Below, piece after piece: positions 17,824-27,370 of a stretch of DNA of 48,615 nt. Location of the stretch: the NCBI GenBank assembly GCA_022601135.1, contig JAHZJB010000036.1, forward strand, positions 1 through 48,615, written 5' to 3'. A program made the position numbers and the translations under genes. The number at the start of each line of letters is the position of its first letter. The stretch's first letter is position 1. Under the pieces are notes generated by a model. It was not told where the DNA came from and ran no database searches. It was given only the letters and a program-made list of their open reading frames with translations. The stretch comes from Actinomycetes bacterium. Lineage in GTDB: Bacteria > Actinomycetota > Actinomycetes > Mycobacteriales > Mycobacteriaceae.

Positions 17824-18488
17824 TGGTAGATGCCTTCCCGAAGCGCGGTCGCCACCGCACCGGTGCGGTCGTTGACCCCGAGCTTGCGGTAGATCGAGCT
17901 CAGATGCGTCTTCACGGTTTCCTCGCCGATGACCAGCTTGGTCGCGATGGCGCGGTTGGACAGACCGTTGACCACGAACGACAGGATCTCGCTTTCCCGT
18001 TGGGTGAGGCCTTGACGGGCGCCCGGCCAGAACTCGTCCCGCTGCAGTCGTGCCGCGGTGTCGACCGCCCGGGCCGCCATGCCCGGGTCGATCGCGGTCT
18101 CCCCGCGATGCACGAACTCCAGCTGGCGAACCAACTCCTCGCTGCTGATGCTCTTGAGCAGGTAGCCGGCCGCTCCGACCCGAAACGCCTCGAACAGATA
18201 CTGCTCGTCGTCGTAGACCGACAGCATCACGACCTTGCGGTCCGGGTCACGGGCGCGCAGCTGCTGGCACACGTCCAAGCCGCTCGACCCCTGCATCCGT
18301 ACGTCGCACAGCACGATGTCGGGATTGAGGTCATCGACCACGCTGAGCACGTGATCGGGTCCGACGGCTTGGCCGACCACTGTGACCCGGTTGCCGAAGG
18401 CGGCAAGCATCGCCTTGAGTCCTTCGATGACCATCTCATGGTCATCGACGAGGACGATTCGCACCGGCTTGGATGGCGCAGATGGCAC
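17820..18488 (-). CDS. NarL/FixJ family response regulator
   Basis: Protein of 222 residues. The receiver domain (residues ~9-125) has the acidic pair D15/D16, phospho-acceptor D62 in VLCDVRM, S90 and K112; the LuxR-type helix-turn-helix lies at about 155-215 (LTQRESEILSFVVNGLSNRAIATKL, VKTHLSSIYRKLGV). It is the first gene of the pair and its partner kinase follows with a four-base overlap. The gap upstream, shared with a divergent gene, holds a C5-TAAT-G5 palindrome that could be its own operator. Confidence 0.92.
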   Translation of the reverse strand: MPSAPSKPVRIVLVDDHEMVIEGLKAMLAAFGNRVTVVGQAVGPDHVLSVVDDLNPDIVLCDVRMQGSSGLDVCQQLRARDPDRKVVMLSVYDDEQYLFEAFRVGAAGYLLKSISSEELVRQLEFVHRGETAIDPGMAARAVDTAARLQRDEFWPGARQGLTQRESEILSFVVNGLSNRAIATKLVIGEETVKTHLSSIYRKLGVNDRTGAVATALREGIYQ

Positions 18489-18556
18489 CGCCTCACCTTA
18501 AATGCCCCACCTTAGAGCCGGCGAGTGTCGCGCTCGTCCAGGTTGGCGCGCCGAAT

Positions 18557-18570
18557 CCCCCTAATGGGGG
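18557..18570. promoter_or_regulatory. CCCCC-TAAT-GGGGG palindrome between divergent genes
   Basis: A perfect 5-bp inverted repeat with a 4-bp centre lies 13 nt before the HAD-like gene and about 70 nt before the response regulator gene. Its right arm runs into GGGGGAGG, the ribosome binding site of the HAD-like gene, so it could act as an operator on DNA or as a hairpin that hides that site in RNA. NarL-type regulators bind inverted repeats of this sort. Confidence 0.4.
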
Positions 18571-18582
18571 AGGCGCGGCCAT

Positions 18583-19356
18583 ATGGCCTGGACGACGATG
18601 GTAGTCATGCAGCCCACGGAGCAGCGAGCATGGCGTGCCGGCCGATTCTGGTGGGATCGGCCGCAGCCCAGCGAGGCGACGGTGCGTCCGCCGCTGCGCG
18701 CGCTCATCTTCGATCTCGACGCCATCGCCGACATCGAATGCTCAGCCCATCTGCCTGCCTTCAATGCCGCGTTCGCCGCGAATGGTGTGGAGATCGAGTG
18801 GACGGTCGCGCGCTACCGTCAACTGCTGGCGCTCTCTGACGAGCGGCGCCGGGTCGCCGCCGAGCTGCGCAGGCGCGGTGTGAGCGCGGAGTGCGATGTG
18901 CTGGCCGAGTTGCTGGCCGACCAGGTCTGCGCGGCCAAGAACAAACTTCTCGACGAGACCATCCTCGATGCCGACATCGCGCCGCGGTGCGGGCTGGTCG
19001 ACCTGATCACCGATGCCTTCAGCGCCGGCATCGCGATCGGAGTCGTGAGCGGCGGACGGCACGCCTGGGTCGAACCGCTGGTGCGGCAACTGGTCGGTGA
19101 GGGCATCGTGAGCACGGTGGTCACCGCCTCCGATGTTCGGGAATCGGACGTCTACCGGGCTGCGTTGGCCGACCTGGGTGCTTCTCCGCGAGATGCACTC
19201 GCTTTCGCCGGTTCGGAAGCGAGCCAACGTCGGGCAACGGCCGCCGGCCTGGCGACTGTGCTGATCGACGGCGACGATACTGTCGGCGCGCCGCTACGGG
19301 TGGCCGAATGCCAGCGCCTGCACAACAAGTGGCAGCAACCACCCCGGGCAGCATAG
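18583..19356 (+). CDS. HAD-like hydrolase family protein, possibly degenerate
   Basis: Protein of 257 residues resembling beta-phosphoglucomutase/phosphatase-type HAD proteins. Motif I is visible as LIFDLDAIADIE (D44, D46) and motif II as GVVSGG, but the usual Thr/Val of motif I is altered and motif IV, normally an acidic pair such as EDS, reads FAGSEAS. Catalysis is therefore uncertain. The ATG at 18583 has GGGGGAGG 10 nt upstream; a later Met at 18607 is possible. It is divergent from the two-component system, with which it may share control. Confidence 0.72.
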   Translation: MAWTTMVVMQPTEQRAWRAGRFWWDRPQPSEATVRPPLRALIFDLDAIADIECSAHLPAFNAAFAANGVEIEWTVARYRQLLALSDERRRVAAELRRRGVSAECDVLAELLADQVCAAKNKLLDETILDADIAPRCGLVDLITDAFSAGIAIGVVSGGRHAWVEPLVRQLVGEGIVSTVVTASDVRESDVYRAALADLGASPRDALAFAGSEASQRRATAAGLATVLIDGDDTVGAPLRVAECQRLHNKWQQPPRAA

Positions 19357-19360
19357 GTCG

Positions 19361-19427
19361 GTCGCCGAAACTGAGCTCGTGCACGATAATTTCGCGAGAC
19401 TTCGCGGATAAGTTCAGTTTCGGCGGT
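19361..19427. terminator. Large palindrome between convergent genes, likely bidirectional terminator
   Basis: CGCCGAAACTGA (19363-19374) and TCAGTTTCGGCG (19414-19425) are perfect 12-bp inverted copies; wobble and further pairs extend the stem on both sides. The loop holds CGTGCACG and CGCGA-GACT-TCGCG, giving inner hairpins. It fills the gap between the convergent HAD-like and mmsB genes. There is no T-tract, as is common in mycobacteria. Confidence 0.6.
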
Positions 19428-19429
19428 GT

Positions 19430-20302
19430 TCAGCCACGGAGCATTTCGATGACGGCGCTGAAGTCCTCATCGGAATGGTCTTCGGCGAACTTTGCATAGA
19501 TCTCGGCGGCATGTGCGCCCAGTGGCGCCGACGATCCCGTTGAATCCACCGCCGCCATCGCCAGGCCGAGGTCCTTGTTCATCAACGCCGTCGCGAAGCC
19601 GGGCTTGAAGCCGTTGTTCGCCGGGGACGTGGGCACTGGTCCGGGCACCGGGCAATTGGTGTGCACGGCCCAGCAGTTGCCGGTCGCCCCGGTGATCACA
19701 TCGAACAGTGACTGCGCCGGTAGCCCCAACTTCTCGGCGAGTGTGAACGCCTCACCGATCGCGATCTGCTGCACGGCCAGCACCATGTTGTTGCACAACT
19801 TGGCCGCTTGGCCCGCGCCAGAGGCCCCGCAGTGAATGATCTTGCCCGCCAGCGGGGTCAGGACGGGTTTCGCACGTTCGACATCGACGCTCTCGCCGCC
19901 GACCATGAAGGCCAGGGTGCCTGCCGTCGCTCCTTTGATGCCCCCCGAGACCGGGGCGTCGAGCTGGGCCAGCCCGGCTGCCACCGCCTGTTCGTGGATC
20001 TCGCGCGCATCATCGACCGAGATCGTCGACGTGTCGATCAGCAGGGCTCCCGTGCGCGCGGCCGGCAGGATCTCGGCGTAGCAGGCCTTCACGACCGCAC
20101 CGTTGGGCAGCGACGTGATCACCACATCGGCGTCGGCTACCGCGTCGGCGCCGCTGTCGAATACCCTGGCGCCCTTCACGGCTGCCGCTTCCTTGAGTGG
20201 CACCACCGGATCGAAGCCATGCACCTGGTGCCCGGCCGAGACCAGGTTGGCCGCCATCGGACCGCCCATGTGGCCCAATCCCAAGAACGCGATCGTCGTC
20301 AT
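19430..20302 (-). CDS. mmsB: 3-hydroxyisobutyrate dehydrogenase
   Basis: NAD-dependent enzyme of 290 residues oxidising 3-hydroxyisobutyrate to methylmalonate semialdehyde in valine breakdown. The Rossmann motif FLGLGHMGGPMA is at the N-terminus, the substrate loop reads DAPVSGGIKGATAGTLAFMVGG, and the catalytic Lys lies in KLCNNMVLA. The ATG at 20302 follows GGGAGA and gives the family length. It is the last gene of the mmsA-fadE9-mmsB unit, the same order as Rv0753c-Rv0751c. Confidence 0.94.
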   Translation of the reverse strand: MTTIAFLGLGHMGGPMAANLVSAGHQVHGFDPVVPLKEAAAVKGARVFDSGADAVADADVVITSLPNGAVVKACYAEILPAARTGALLIDTSTISVDDAREIHEQAVAAGLAQLDAPVSGGIKGATAGTLAFMVGGESVDVERAKPVLTPLAGKIIHCGASGAGQAAKLCNNMVLAVQQIAIGEAFTLAEKLGLPAQSLFDVITGATGNCWAVHTNCPVPGPVPTSPANNGFKPGFATALMNKDLGLAMAAVDSTGSSAPLGAHAAEIYAKFAEDHSDEDFSAVIEMLRG

Positions 20303-20316
20303 GTATCTCTCCCTGT

Positions 20317-21513
20317 TCACGATGCGCGGGCGCGGGCTGCTGCGGCCCGGCCGATGACCACGCGCATGATTTCGTTGGTGCCTTCCAGGATTCGGTGCAC
20401 GCGCAGATCCCGGACGATCTTCTCGAGTCCGTACTCCTTGAGGTAACCGTAGCCGCCATGCAGTTGAAGTGCCTGGTCGGCGACCTCGAAGCAGGCGTCG
20501 GTGACGTACCGTTTGGCCATCGCGCACAATTCCACCTTGTCGGGGGAGTCGGCATCGAGTGCGGTGGCAGCCCGCCACAACAGGATTCGCGAGGTCTCCA
20601 ATGCGGTCGTCATATCGGCCAGGGTGAACCGGACGGTCGGCTCGTCGATCAGTGGTCCGCCGAAAGCCTCCCGATCGCGCACGTATCCCGCTGCTTTACC
20701 GTAGGCGGTCCGGGCGCCGCCCAGTGAGCAGGCGGCGATGTTGATGCGGCCGCCGTTGAGTCCGTTCATCGCGACGCCGAAGCCGGTGCCCTCACCCTCC
20801 GGACCGCCGAGCAGCGCGTCCGCCGGGACTCGAACCTTCTCGAAGATCACCTGGGCGGTCGGCTGCGCGTTCCAGCCCATTTTGGCTTCGTTGATGCCGA
20901 AACTGATTCCGGGGGTCTTCTTTTCCACGACGAAGGCCGAAATACCGCGGGGGCCCGGCTGTGACTCCGGCGAGCCGGTGCGGGCCATCACCACGTAGAC
21001 ATCGGACACTCCTGCGCCGGAGATGAACTGCTTGACGCCGTCGAGCAGCCAGTCCGATCCGGGAGAGGGGCCGTCGCGCACCGCACGGGTCCGCAAGGCC
21101 GAGGCATCCGAGCCCGCGCCAGGTTCGGTCAGACAGTAGCTGGCGATGGCTTCCATCGAGGCCAGCCGCGGCACCCAGGTTTTCCGCTGCTCCGGGGTGC
21201 CGTAGCTATCGATCATCCAGGCGCACATGTTGTGGATCGAGATGAACGATGCGATCGTCGGGTCGGCTGCGGCCAGCTCTTCGAAAATCCGCACCGCGTC
21301 GAGCCGCCGCAGTCCGCTTCCGCCGACCTCCTCGGCGCAGTAGATCGCCGCGATCCCGAGTTCCGCCGACTCCCGCAACACATCGACCGGGAAGTGTTTG
21401 TCGGCGTCCCACTCCAAAGAGTGTGGAGCCAATCGTTTTTCGGCGAATGCGGCAGCGGTGTCGACGATGATGCGCTCATCGTCGTCCATGTCGAACACCT
21501 GGGCGGGCACCAT
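20317..21513 (-). CDS. fadE9: Acyl-CoA dehydrogenase, probable isobutyryl-CoA dehydrogenase
   Basis: FAD enzyme of 398 residues. The acyl-CoA dehydrogenase signatures YCLTEPGAGSDA and, near the C-terminus, HGGYGYLKEYGLEKIVRD and RILEGTNEIMR (catalytic Glu377 in the last) are present. Its position between methylmalonate-semialdehyde and 3-hydroxyisobutyrate dehydrogenase genes supports isobutyryl-CoA as substrate, as for M. tuberculosis FadE9. The ATG at 21513 lies two bases after the mmsA stop; the frame is open upstream only as an antisense shadow. Confidence 0.92.
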   Translation of the reverse strand: MVPAQVFDMDDDERIIVDTAAAFAEKRLAPHSLEWDADKHFPVDVLRESAELGIAAIYCAEEVGGSGLRRLDAVRIFEELAAADPTIASFISIHNMCAWMIDSYGTPEQRKTWVPRLASMEAIASYCLTEPGAGSDASALRTRAVRDGPSPGSDWLLDGVKQFISGAGVSDVYVVMARTGSPESQPGPRGISAFVVEKKTPGISFGINEAKMGWNAQPTAQVIFEKVRVPADALLGGPEGEGTGFGVAMNGLNGGRINIAACSLGGARTAYGKAAGYVRDREAFGGPLIDEPTVRFTLADMTTALETSRILLWRAATALDADSPDKVELCAMAKRYVTDACFEVADQALQLHGGYGYLKEYGLEKIVRDLRVHRILEGTNEIMRVVIGRAAAARARAS

Positions 21514-21515
21514 CG

Positions 21516-23051
21516 CTACTTCATGGTGGGGATGACGAACTCGGCGCCATCCTTGATGCCCGACGGCCAGCGCTCGGTGACAGTCTTGACCTTGGTGTAG
21601 AACTGGATCGACGCCGGGCCATGCTGGTTGAGGTCGCCGAAACCGGACCTCTTCCAACCGCCGAAGGTGTGATAGGCCACCGGAACCGGGATGGGCACGT
21701 TCACGCCCACCATGCCGACCTGGACACGGGACACGAAGTCGCGGGCGGCGTCGCCGTCGCGGGTGAAGATCGCCACCCCGTTGCCGTACTCGTGCTGAGA
21801 GGGCAGTGCCAGAGCTTCTTCGTAGTCGGCCGCCCTCACGATGCACAACACCGGCCCGAAGATCTCGTCGGTGTAGATGGACATCTCGGTGGTGACGTGG
21901 TCGAAAAGGGTCGGCCCGATGAAGTAGCCGCCCTGGAGGCTGGTGTCACCAAAAGTCAGCTCGTCGGTGGTGCGTTCCCGACCGTCCACGACGAGTTCGG
22001 CGCCGGCCTCCACACCCTGGCCGATGTAGTCCCGCACCCGGTGCAGCGCCGCCTCGGTGACCAGTGGTCCGTAGTCGGCCTTGGGGTCCAGGCTGTGGCC
22101 CACCCGGAGTTGGTTGACCCGCTCGACGAGACGATTTCGAAGCCGGTGCGCAGTTTCTTCGCCGACCGGTACCGCAACGCTGATCGCCATGCAGCGTTCG
22201 CCCGCGCTCCCGTAACCGGCGCCGATCAGTGCGTCGACGGCTTGGTCGAGGTCGGCGTCGGGCATCACGATCATGTGGTTCTTGGCCCCTCCGAAGCACT
22301 GTGACCGTTTCCCGTTGGCCGCTGCAGTGGAGTAGATGTAGTGCGCGATATCGGAGGACCCGACGAAGCCCACGGCCTGGATGTCGGGGTGGTTCAGGAT
22401 AGCGTCCACCGCCTCCTTGTCGCCGTGCACGACTTGGAAGACGCCGGCGGGCAGTCCGGCCTGCAGGAAGAGCTCGGCCAGACGCAGCGGAACCGACGGG
22501 TCGCGCTCAGAAGGCTTCAGGATAAAAGCATTTCCGCACGCCAGCGCCGGCCCGGCCTTCCACAGCGGGATCATCGCCGGGAAGTTGAACGGCGTGATTC
22601 CGGCCACGACGCCGAGTGGCTGGCGGATCGAGTACACGTCGATGCCCGCGCCGGCGCTCTCGGTGAACTCGCCCTTGAGTAGATGCGGAATTCCGATGGC
22701 GAACTCGATGACCTCGATGCCGCGTTGGATGTCGCCCCGGGAGTCGGGAACGGTCTTCCCATGCTCAAGGGACAGTAACTCTGCCAGCTCATCGGTGTGT
22801 TGTTCGACCAGCTCGATGAACTTCATCATCACCCGAGCCCGGCGCTGCGGGTTCCAGGCGGCCCACTCCTTCTGCGCCTCGACGGCCGTGGCCACCGCGG
22901 TGTCGACGTCGGCCGCGCTGGCCAGCACGACCTGGGACTGGACCTCGCCGGTGCTGGGGTTGAGCACATCGGCGGTGCGGCTGGACTGCAACTCGGTGCG
23001 CCTGCCGCCGATGAAGTGGGGAATCCGGTTGGTCGCCGTCGTTGAACTCAT
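21516..23051 (-). CDS. mmsA: Methylmalonate-semialdehyde dehydrogenase (CoA-acylating)
   Basis: ALDH-superfamily enzyme of 511 residues that converts methylmalonate semialdehyde to propionyl-CoA. The catalytic Cys287 sits in GSAGERCMAIS, with ITPFNFPAMIPLWK as the conserved Asn-containing segment, and the C-terminal VNVPIPVPVAYHTFGGWKRSGFGD is typical of MmsA. The ATG at 23051 has GAGAGGATC just upstream; an earlier in-frame Met at 23081 lacks this. It is the first gene of the valine unit. Confidence 0.94.
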   Translation of the reverse strand: MSSTTATNRIPHFIGGRRTELQSSRTADVLNPSTGEVQSQVVLASAADVDTAVATAVEAQKEWAAWNPQRRARVMMKFIELVEQHTDELAELLSLEHGKTVPDSRGDIQRGIEVIEFAIGIPHLLKGEFTESAGAGIDVYSIRQPLGVVAGITPFNFPAMIPLWKAGPALACGNAFILKPSERDPSVPLRLAELFLQAGLPAGVFQVVHGDKEAVDAILNHPDIQAVGFVGSSDIAHYIYSTAAANGKRSQCFGGAKNHMIVMPDADLDQAVDALIGAGYGSAGERCMAISVAVPVGEETAHRLRNRLVERVNQLRVGHSLDPKADYGPLVTEAALHRVRDYIGQGVEAGAELVVDGRERTTDELTFGDTSLQGGYFIGPTLFDHVTTEMSIYTDEIFGPVLCIVRAADYEEALALPSQHEYGNGVAIFTRDGDAARDFVSRVQVGMVGVNVPIPVPVAYHTFGGWKRSGFGDLNQHGPASIQFYTKVKTVTERWPSGIKDGAEFVIPTMK

Positions 23052-23081
23052 TGGTGATCCTCTCACGCTAGATACTTGCAT

Positions 23082-23111
23082 ATCCTAGTAATGGGGCGAT
23101 GCCGTTGGCAA
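23082..23111 (-). promoter_or_regulatory. Predicted promoter of the mmsA-fadE9-mmsB unit
   Basis: On the minus strand, TTGCCA (23111-23106), an 18-nt spacer and TAGGAT (23087-23082) form a good housekeeping-type promoter about 30 nt ahead of the mmsA start. Confidence 0.45.
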
Positions 23112-23129
23112 GCGCGCGACAACCGGGTG

Positions 23130-23723
23130 CTACTCGGCCGGCCGGCGCACGCGGGTCGGGTCCCAACGGGGCAACAGTCCGGAGGTTCGCACCTGTTCGA
23201 GGGTGGGCGCTGCCGCGTCGCGGGCGGACAGTTGCAATTGCTCGACCGCCGGCCAACGGATGCCCAGCGCCGGATCGGTGGGGCAGATCGCGTGTTCCCG
23301 GGTTGGGTTATACGGTGTCGAGCACAGGTAGATCACCGTCGTGGCGTCCTCCAGCGCGAGAAACGCGTGTGCCAACCCGTCGGAGATGTATACCGACCCG
23401 CGCTCCTCTGCGTCGAGCAGCACCGCGTCCCAGTGCCCGAAAGTCGGTGAACCCAAACGGATGTCGACGACAACGTCGAATGCCGAACCACGCACGCAGG
23501 TGACATACTTCGCTTGACCCGGCGGGTGCTCGGCGAAATGCAGGCCGCGCAGCACCCCGGCCGCCGACACCGAGCAGTTCGCCTGCCGCACGTCGAAGTG
23601 GTGACCGGCGAACGCGTGGAAATCTGAGTCGGCGAACCATTCGAAGAACAATCCGCGGGGGTCGGCGTGCAGTTGCGGGCGTAGCGCCCAGGCCCCCGGT
23701 ATGGATAGCTGGCGAACCTCCAC
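23130..23723 (-). CDS. rmlC: dTDP-4-dehydrorhamnose 3,5-epimerase
   Basis: Cupin-fold epimerase of 197 residues in dTDP-L-rhamnose synthesis; in mycobacteria rhamnose is part of the linker joining arabinogalactan to peptidoglycan. Active-site His62 (RGLHF) and Tyr132 (IYLCSTPYNP) fall at the same numbers as in M. tuberculosis RmlC (Rv3465). The GTG start lies one base after the rmlB stop, so the two are co-translated. Confidence 0.94.
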   Translation of the reverse strand: MEVRQLSIPGAWALRPQLHADPRGLFFEWFADSDFHAFAGHHFDVRQANCSVSAAGVLRGLHFAEHPPGQAKYVTCVRGSAFDVVVDIRLGSPTFGHWDAVLLDAEERGSVYISDGLAHAFLALEDATTVIYLCSTPYNPTREHAICPTDPALGIRWPAVEQLQLSARDAAAPTLEQVRTSGLLPRWDPTRVRRPAE

Positions 23724-23724
23724 C

Positions 23725-24729
<1,005 letters not shown>

Positions 24730-24791
24730 CTAGTCCGCCGGCAAACTCCCGCTCACCGCGCGATCATCCATTACCGCAGAGCCTCCCCGCT

Positions 24792-25682
24792 TCAGGACCG
24801 TGCCGTTGGCCGAGCGACGATGACGGGGACTTTGCAGGCCTGCACGACCGTGCTGCTCACCGACCCCAGCAAGGTGCCCGCAACGGCCCCGTGACCGCGG
24901 CTTCCGACGACCACCAGCTGTGCCGCCTCGGACTGCTCGATCAGCCGACGTGCCGGCCGATCCGGAACCACCAGCGTGCGAACCCGCGGCTCCGGATGGC
25001 GTTCGCGCCACGGGGCCAGTTTCCCTTCCAGCTCCCGTTCGATTTCCGGGCGCACGGCTTCCCAGTCGAATCCGGGCATCTCGAATGCGCCCGGAGACCA
25101 CCAGGAATGCATCACCACAAGGTCGACCCCACGGCGGGCGGCTGCCTCGAACGCCAACGTGACTGCGGGGTGCGAGGCAGATGACCCGTCGAATCCGACA
25201 ACGACCGGCGCCGCCGACCCGCGGGCGGGAACATCCTCGGGGATCACGGCCACCGGGCCGTGCGCGCGGTGTACCAAGCCGCTGCTGACGCTGCCGAGAA
25301 CGGCCCGCGAAAACGCCCCACGGCCACGTGAGCCCACGACGACCAGCGCCGCGGTCTTGGATGCCTCGACCAGGGCTGCAGTGGGGTTCACGGTGGCGAA
25401 CTCAGTGGTCACCGGCACCGAACCGCGCGTCAGGTCTTCCGCGATACCGCTGGCATCGCGCAGGATGTCCTGACCGATCTCCGACTGCCATTCCGGCAGC
25501 CCGGTGGGAAAAGCGGTGATGCCCCACATGCCCAAGGGAAGGGCGGCGGCATACAGGATGGCCAGCGGAGCCTCGCGCAACAGCGCTTCGCCGGCCGCCC
25601 ATTCGAGTGCTGCCTGCGACGACGGTGAGTCATCCACCCCGACAACGATCTCGGTACCTTCTGCTGGAGCTGGGTTAGGCAT
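24792..25682 (-). CDS. Universal stress protein with two tandem Usp domains
   Basis: Protein of 296 residues made of two Usp domains (about 10-145 and 155-290). Each half has an N-terminal [10 protein letters not shown] or [10 protein letters not shown] segment and the ATP-binding G-2x-G-9x-G-S/T motif ([19 protein letters not shown] and [19 protein letters not shown]). Such proteins are common in the mycobacterial DosR regulon. I chose the Met at 25682; an upstream Met at 25700 is possible. A second Usp gene lies about 70 nt upstream on the same strand. Confidence 0.9.
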   Translation of the reverse strand: MPNPAPAEGTEIVVGVDDSPSSQAALEWAAGEALLREAPLAILYAAALPLGMWGITAFPTGLPEWQSEIGQDILRDASGIAEDLTRGSVPVTTEFATVNPTAALVEASKTAALVVVGSRGRGAFSRAVLGSVSSGLVHRAHGPVAVIPEDVPARGSAAPVVVGFDGSSASHPAVTLAFEAAARRGVDLVVMHSWWSPGAFEMPGFDWEAVRPEIERELEGKLAPWRERHPEPRVRTLVVPDRPARRLIEQSEAAQLVVVGSRGHGAVAGTLLGSVSSTVVQACKVPVIVARPTARS

Positions 25683-25717
25683 CGAGCGTCCTTCCGACAT
25701 ACGTCCTGGTGATGACC

Positions 25718-25727
25718 GGACTCTAGT
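25718..25727. promoter_or_regulatory. DevR/DosR-like core palindrome upstream of the Usp gene
   Basis: GGACTCTAGT matches the core of the DosR box (GGACT-N2-AGT) and is followed by GAC, but the outer bases of the 20-bp consensus fit poorly (about 12 of 20). It lies 36-45 nt ahead of the gene ending at 24792. Listed because Usp genes are classic DosR targets. Confidence 0.25.
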
Positions 25728-25772
25728 GACTCATCGGACGGCGACTATAGCGGCCTTTGGCCCTGTGACCGT

Positions 25773-26663
25773 TCAGGTTGGACGCGCCACGATCACCGGC
25801 ACGGGGGCCGACTCGGCCACCGCGGAGCCGACGGATCCCAACAGCATCCCGGCGAACCCGCCCCGACCGTGGCTACCGACGACGACAAGCTGCGCCGACT
25901 CCGCCTGCTTGAGCAACTGGCGAGCTGGGCGGTCCCGCGCGACCACTCGATGTACGGCGACGTCGGGGTAGCGGTCCTGCCAGCCGGCGAGCTGCTGCGC
26001 CAGTACCTCATTGGCCTGTGGCCGGAACGCCATCCACTCGTCGTTGGGAAATGCGTAAAGGGACGGATCACTACAGGCGTGCACCGCCAGCAGCGCTACG
26101 CCCCGCCGTGAGGCCTCATCGAACGCGATGGCCACAGCCCGCTCCGAGGCAGGCGAACCGTCGATTCCCACCACGACGGGCGCCGTGGCGGCATCCAATC
26201 GCGTCTCGTCCGTGTGGTGGATGACCGCCACCGGGCAGTGGGCGTGATGCAGCAGCCCGGTGCTGACCGAGCCGAGCAGCGCCCGTCGGACTCTGGCGAG
26301 TCCACGGCTGCCGACCACGACCAATTCGGCGTTCTTGGACAGGTTGACCAGGTTCGACACCGGGTTGCCCTGATCGAGGCGTTCGCTGATGGTGAGTGGC
26401 CCGGCGTCGGCAATGGCCTGCTCGGCGGCAGCCGTCGCGTGGCTCAAAATCTCGCGTCCGCGCCGCTCGGCGATTTGCGCCAGTTTGCCGGAAACCCTGA
26501 CTTCGTACCACGTCCGGGCGTGCGCGTCGGGCAGGACGTGAACCACCGTGAGGGCCACCCCGCGCAGGACAGCTTCCCGCGCCGCCCATTCGACAGCCGC
26601 CCGGGCCTGCGGCGAGTCGTCGACCCCGACAACTATTCCCCGGTGTGTGCTGGGCGACGACAT
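25773..26663 (-). CDS. Universal stress protein with two tandem Usp domains, paralogue
   Basis: Protein of 296 residues with the same two-domain plan as its neighbour: [17 protein letters not shown] and VVVGIDGSPASERAV start the domains, and VVGSRGLARVRRALLGSVS and VVGSHGRGGFAGMLLGSVG are the nucleotide-binding loops. The first loop lacks one of the usual glycines (GLARVRRALLG), so its N-terminal domain may bind ATP less well. It is divergent from infA. Confidence 0.9.
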   Translation of the reverse strand: MSSPSTHRGIVVGVDDSPQARAAVEWAAREAVLRGVALTVVHVLPDAHARTWYEVRVSGKLAQIAERRGREILSHATAAAEQAIADAGPLTISERLDQGNPVSNLVNLSKNAELVVVGSRGLARVRRALLGSVSTGLLHHAHCPVAVIHHTDETRLDAATAPVVVGIDGSPASERAVAIAFDEASRRGVALLAVHACSDPSLYAFPNDEWMAFRPQANEVLAQQLAGWQDRYPDVAVHRVVARDRPARQLLKQAESAQLVVVGSHGRGGFAGMLLGSVGSAVAESAPVPVIVARPT

Positions 26664-26962
26664 ATCGGCTCCTCGAGAATCTCGCCCCTCGCAACTATCA
26701 AGACGGCCGTAGAACGCTGCCTCCAGCAGGGCCGGAGGCGTTGGTCACCGGTGGCCGGGATCGTCGGTCTAGGTGTTGTTGTGCGCAGATTTTGGGCGCA
26801 GCCGGTCTGCGAGTACCATAGACCAACGGTGCGGTTTACGCGCCGACTTCTGCGTGCCCCGTCAGGACGTTCTCAAGTCGGACGAAGGCTGCGCCGGACA
26901 GGCCGAGAAGCCGAACGGGCCAACTGGCCGATACGAAACGAAAGCAAGGATCGCTACACAGT
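26664..26962. other. 299-nt gap between the Usp gene and infA
   Basis: No convincing gene is seen. It contains the infA promoter (next entry) and a leader of about 135 nt without an early ATG. The minus-strand half serves the Usp gene, but I see no clear promoter or DosR box there. Confidence 0.6.
26792..26819 (+). promoter_or_regulatory. Predicted promoter of infA and the alpha operon
   Basis: TTGGGC (26792-26797), 16-nt spacer and TACCAT (26814-26819), matching the mycobacterial -10 TANNNT. It would start a transcript with a leader near 135 nt. Confidence 0.5.
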
Positions 26963-27184
26963 ATGGCCAAGAAAGACGGCGCCATCGAGGTCGAGGGTCG
27001 CGTGGTCGAGCCCCTGCCCAATGCGATGTTCCGCATTGAGCTGGAGAACGGACACAAGGTGCTCGCCCACATCAGCGGCAAGATGCGGCAGCACTACATC
27101 CGCATCCTTCCCGAGGACCGCGTCGTGGTGGAGCTATCGCCCTACGACCTGACCCGGGGCCGCATTGTGTACCGCTACAAGTGA
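26963..27184 (+). CDS. infA: Translation initiation factor IF-1
   Basis: 73 residues, a single OB fold (S1-like) that binds the ribosomal A site during initiation. The sequence [20 protein letters not shown]...[37 protein letters not shown] is near-universal IF-1. It heads the infA-rpmJ-rpsM-rpsK-rpsD-rpoA-rplQ cluster. Confidence 0.96.
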   Translation: MAKKDGAIEVEGRVVEPLPNAMFRIELENGHKVLAHISGKMRQHYIRILPEDRVVVELSPYDLTRGRIVYRYK

Positions 27185-27200
27185 CGGGCGCTTGCGCCCG
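27185..27200 (+). terminator. Hairpin directly after the infA stop
   Basis: CGGGCGC-TT-GCGCCCG is a perfect 7-bp stem beginning at the base after the infA TGA. There is no T-tract and the next genes need transcription through it, so it may be an attenuator or RNA-processing site rather than a full terminator. Confidence 0.4.
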
Positions 27201-27256
27201 CTACCGATAGACACGAAGAGCACACATCCCAGAAGCACAGAAGGATCTAACCAGCC

Positions 27257-27370
27257 GTGAAGGTGAACCCGAGCGTCAAGCCCATCTGCGACAAGTGCAG
27301 GGTGATCCGTCGGCATGGGCGGGTCATGGTGATCTGCTCCGATCCGCGCCACAAGCAGCGGCAGGGATGA
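27257..27370 (+). CDS. rpmJ: 50S ribosomal protein L36, zinc-binding type
   Basis: 37 residues starting with GTG and translating as [20 protein letters not shown] then [17 protein letters not shown]. Zinc ligands C11, C14, C27 and H32 are all present, so this is the zinc-containing form. It lies between infA and rpsM as usual. A tiny open frame overlaps its stop codon (ATGA). Confidence 0.95.

Noticed and set aside
20302..20578. Upstream extension of the mmsB frame
   Set aside because: It overlaps fadE9 codons; the Met at 20302 gives the normal Rossmann start with a ribosome binding site.
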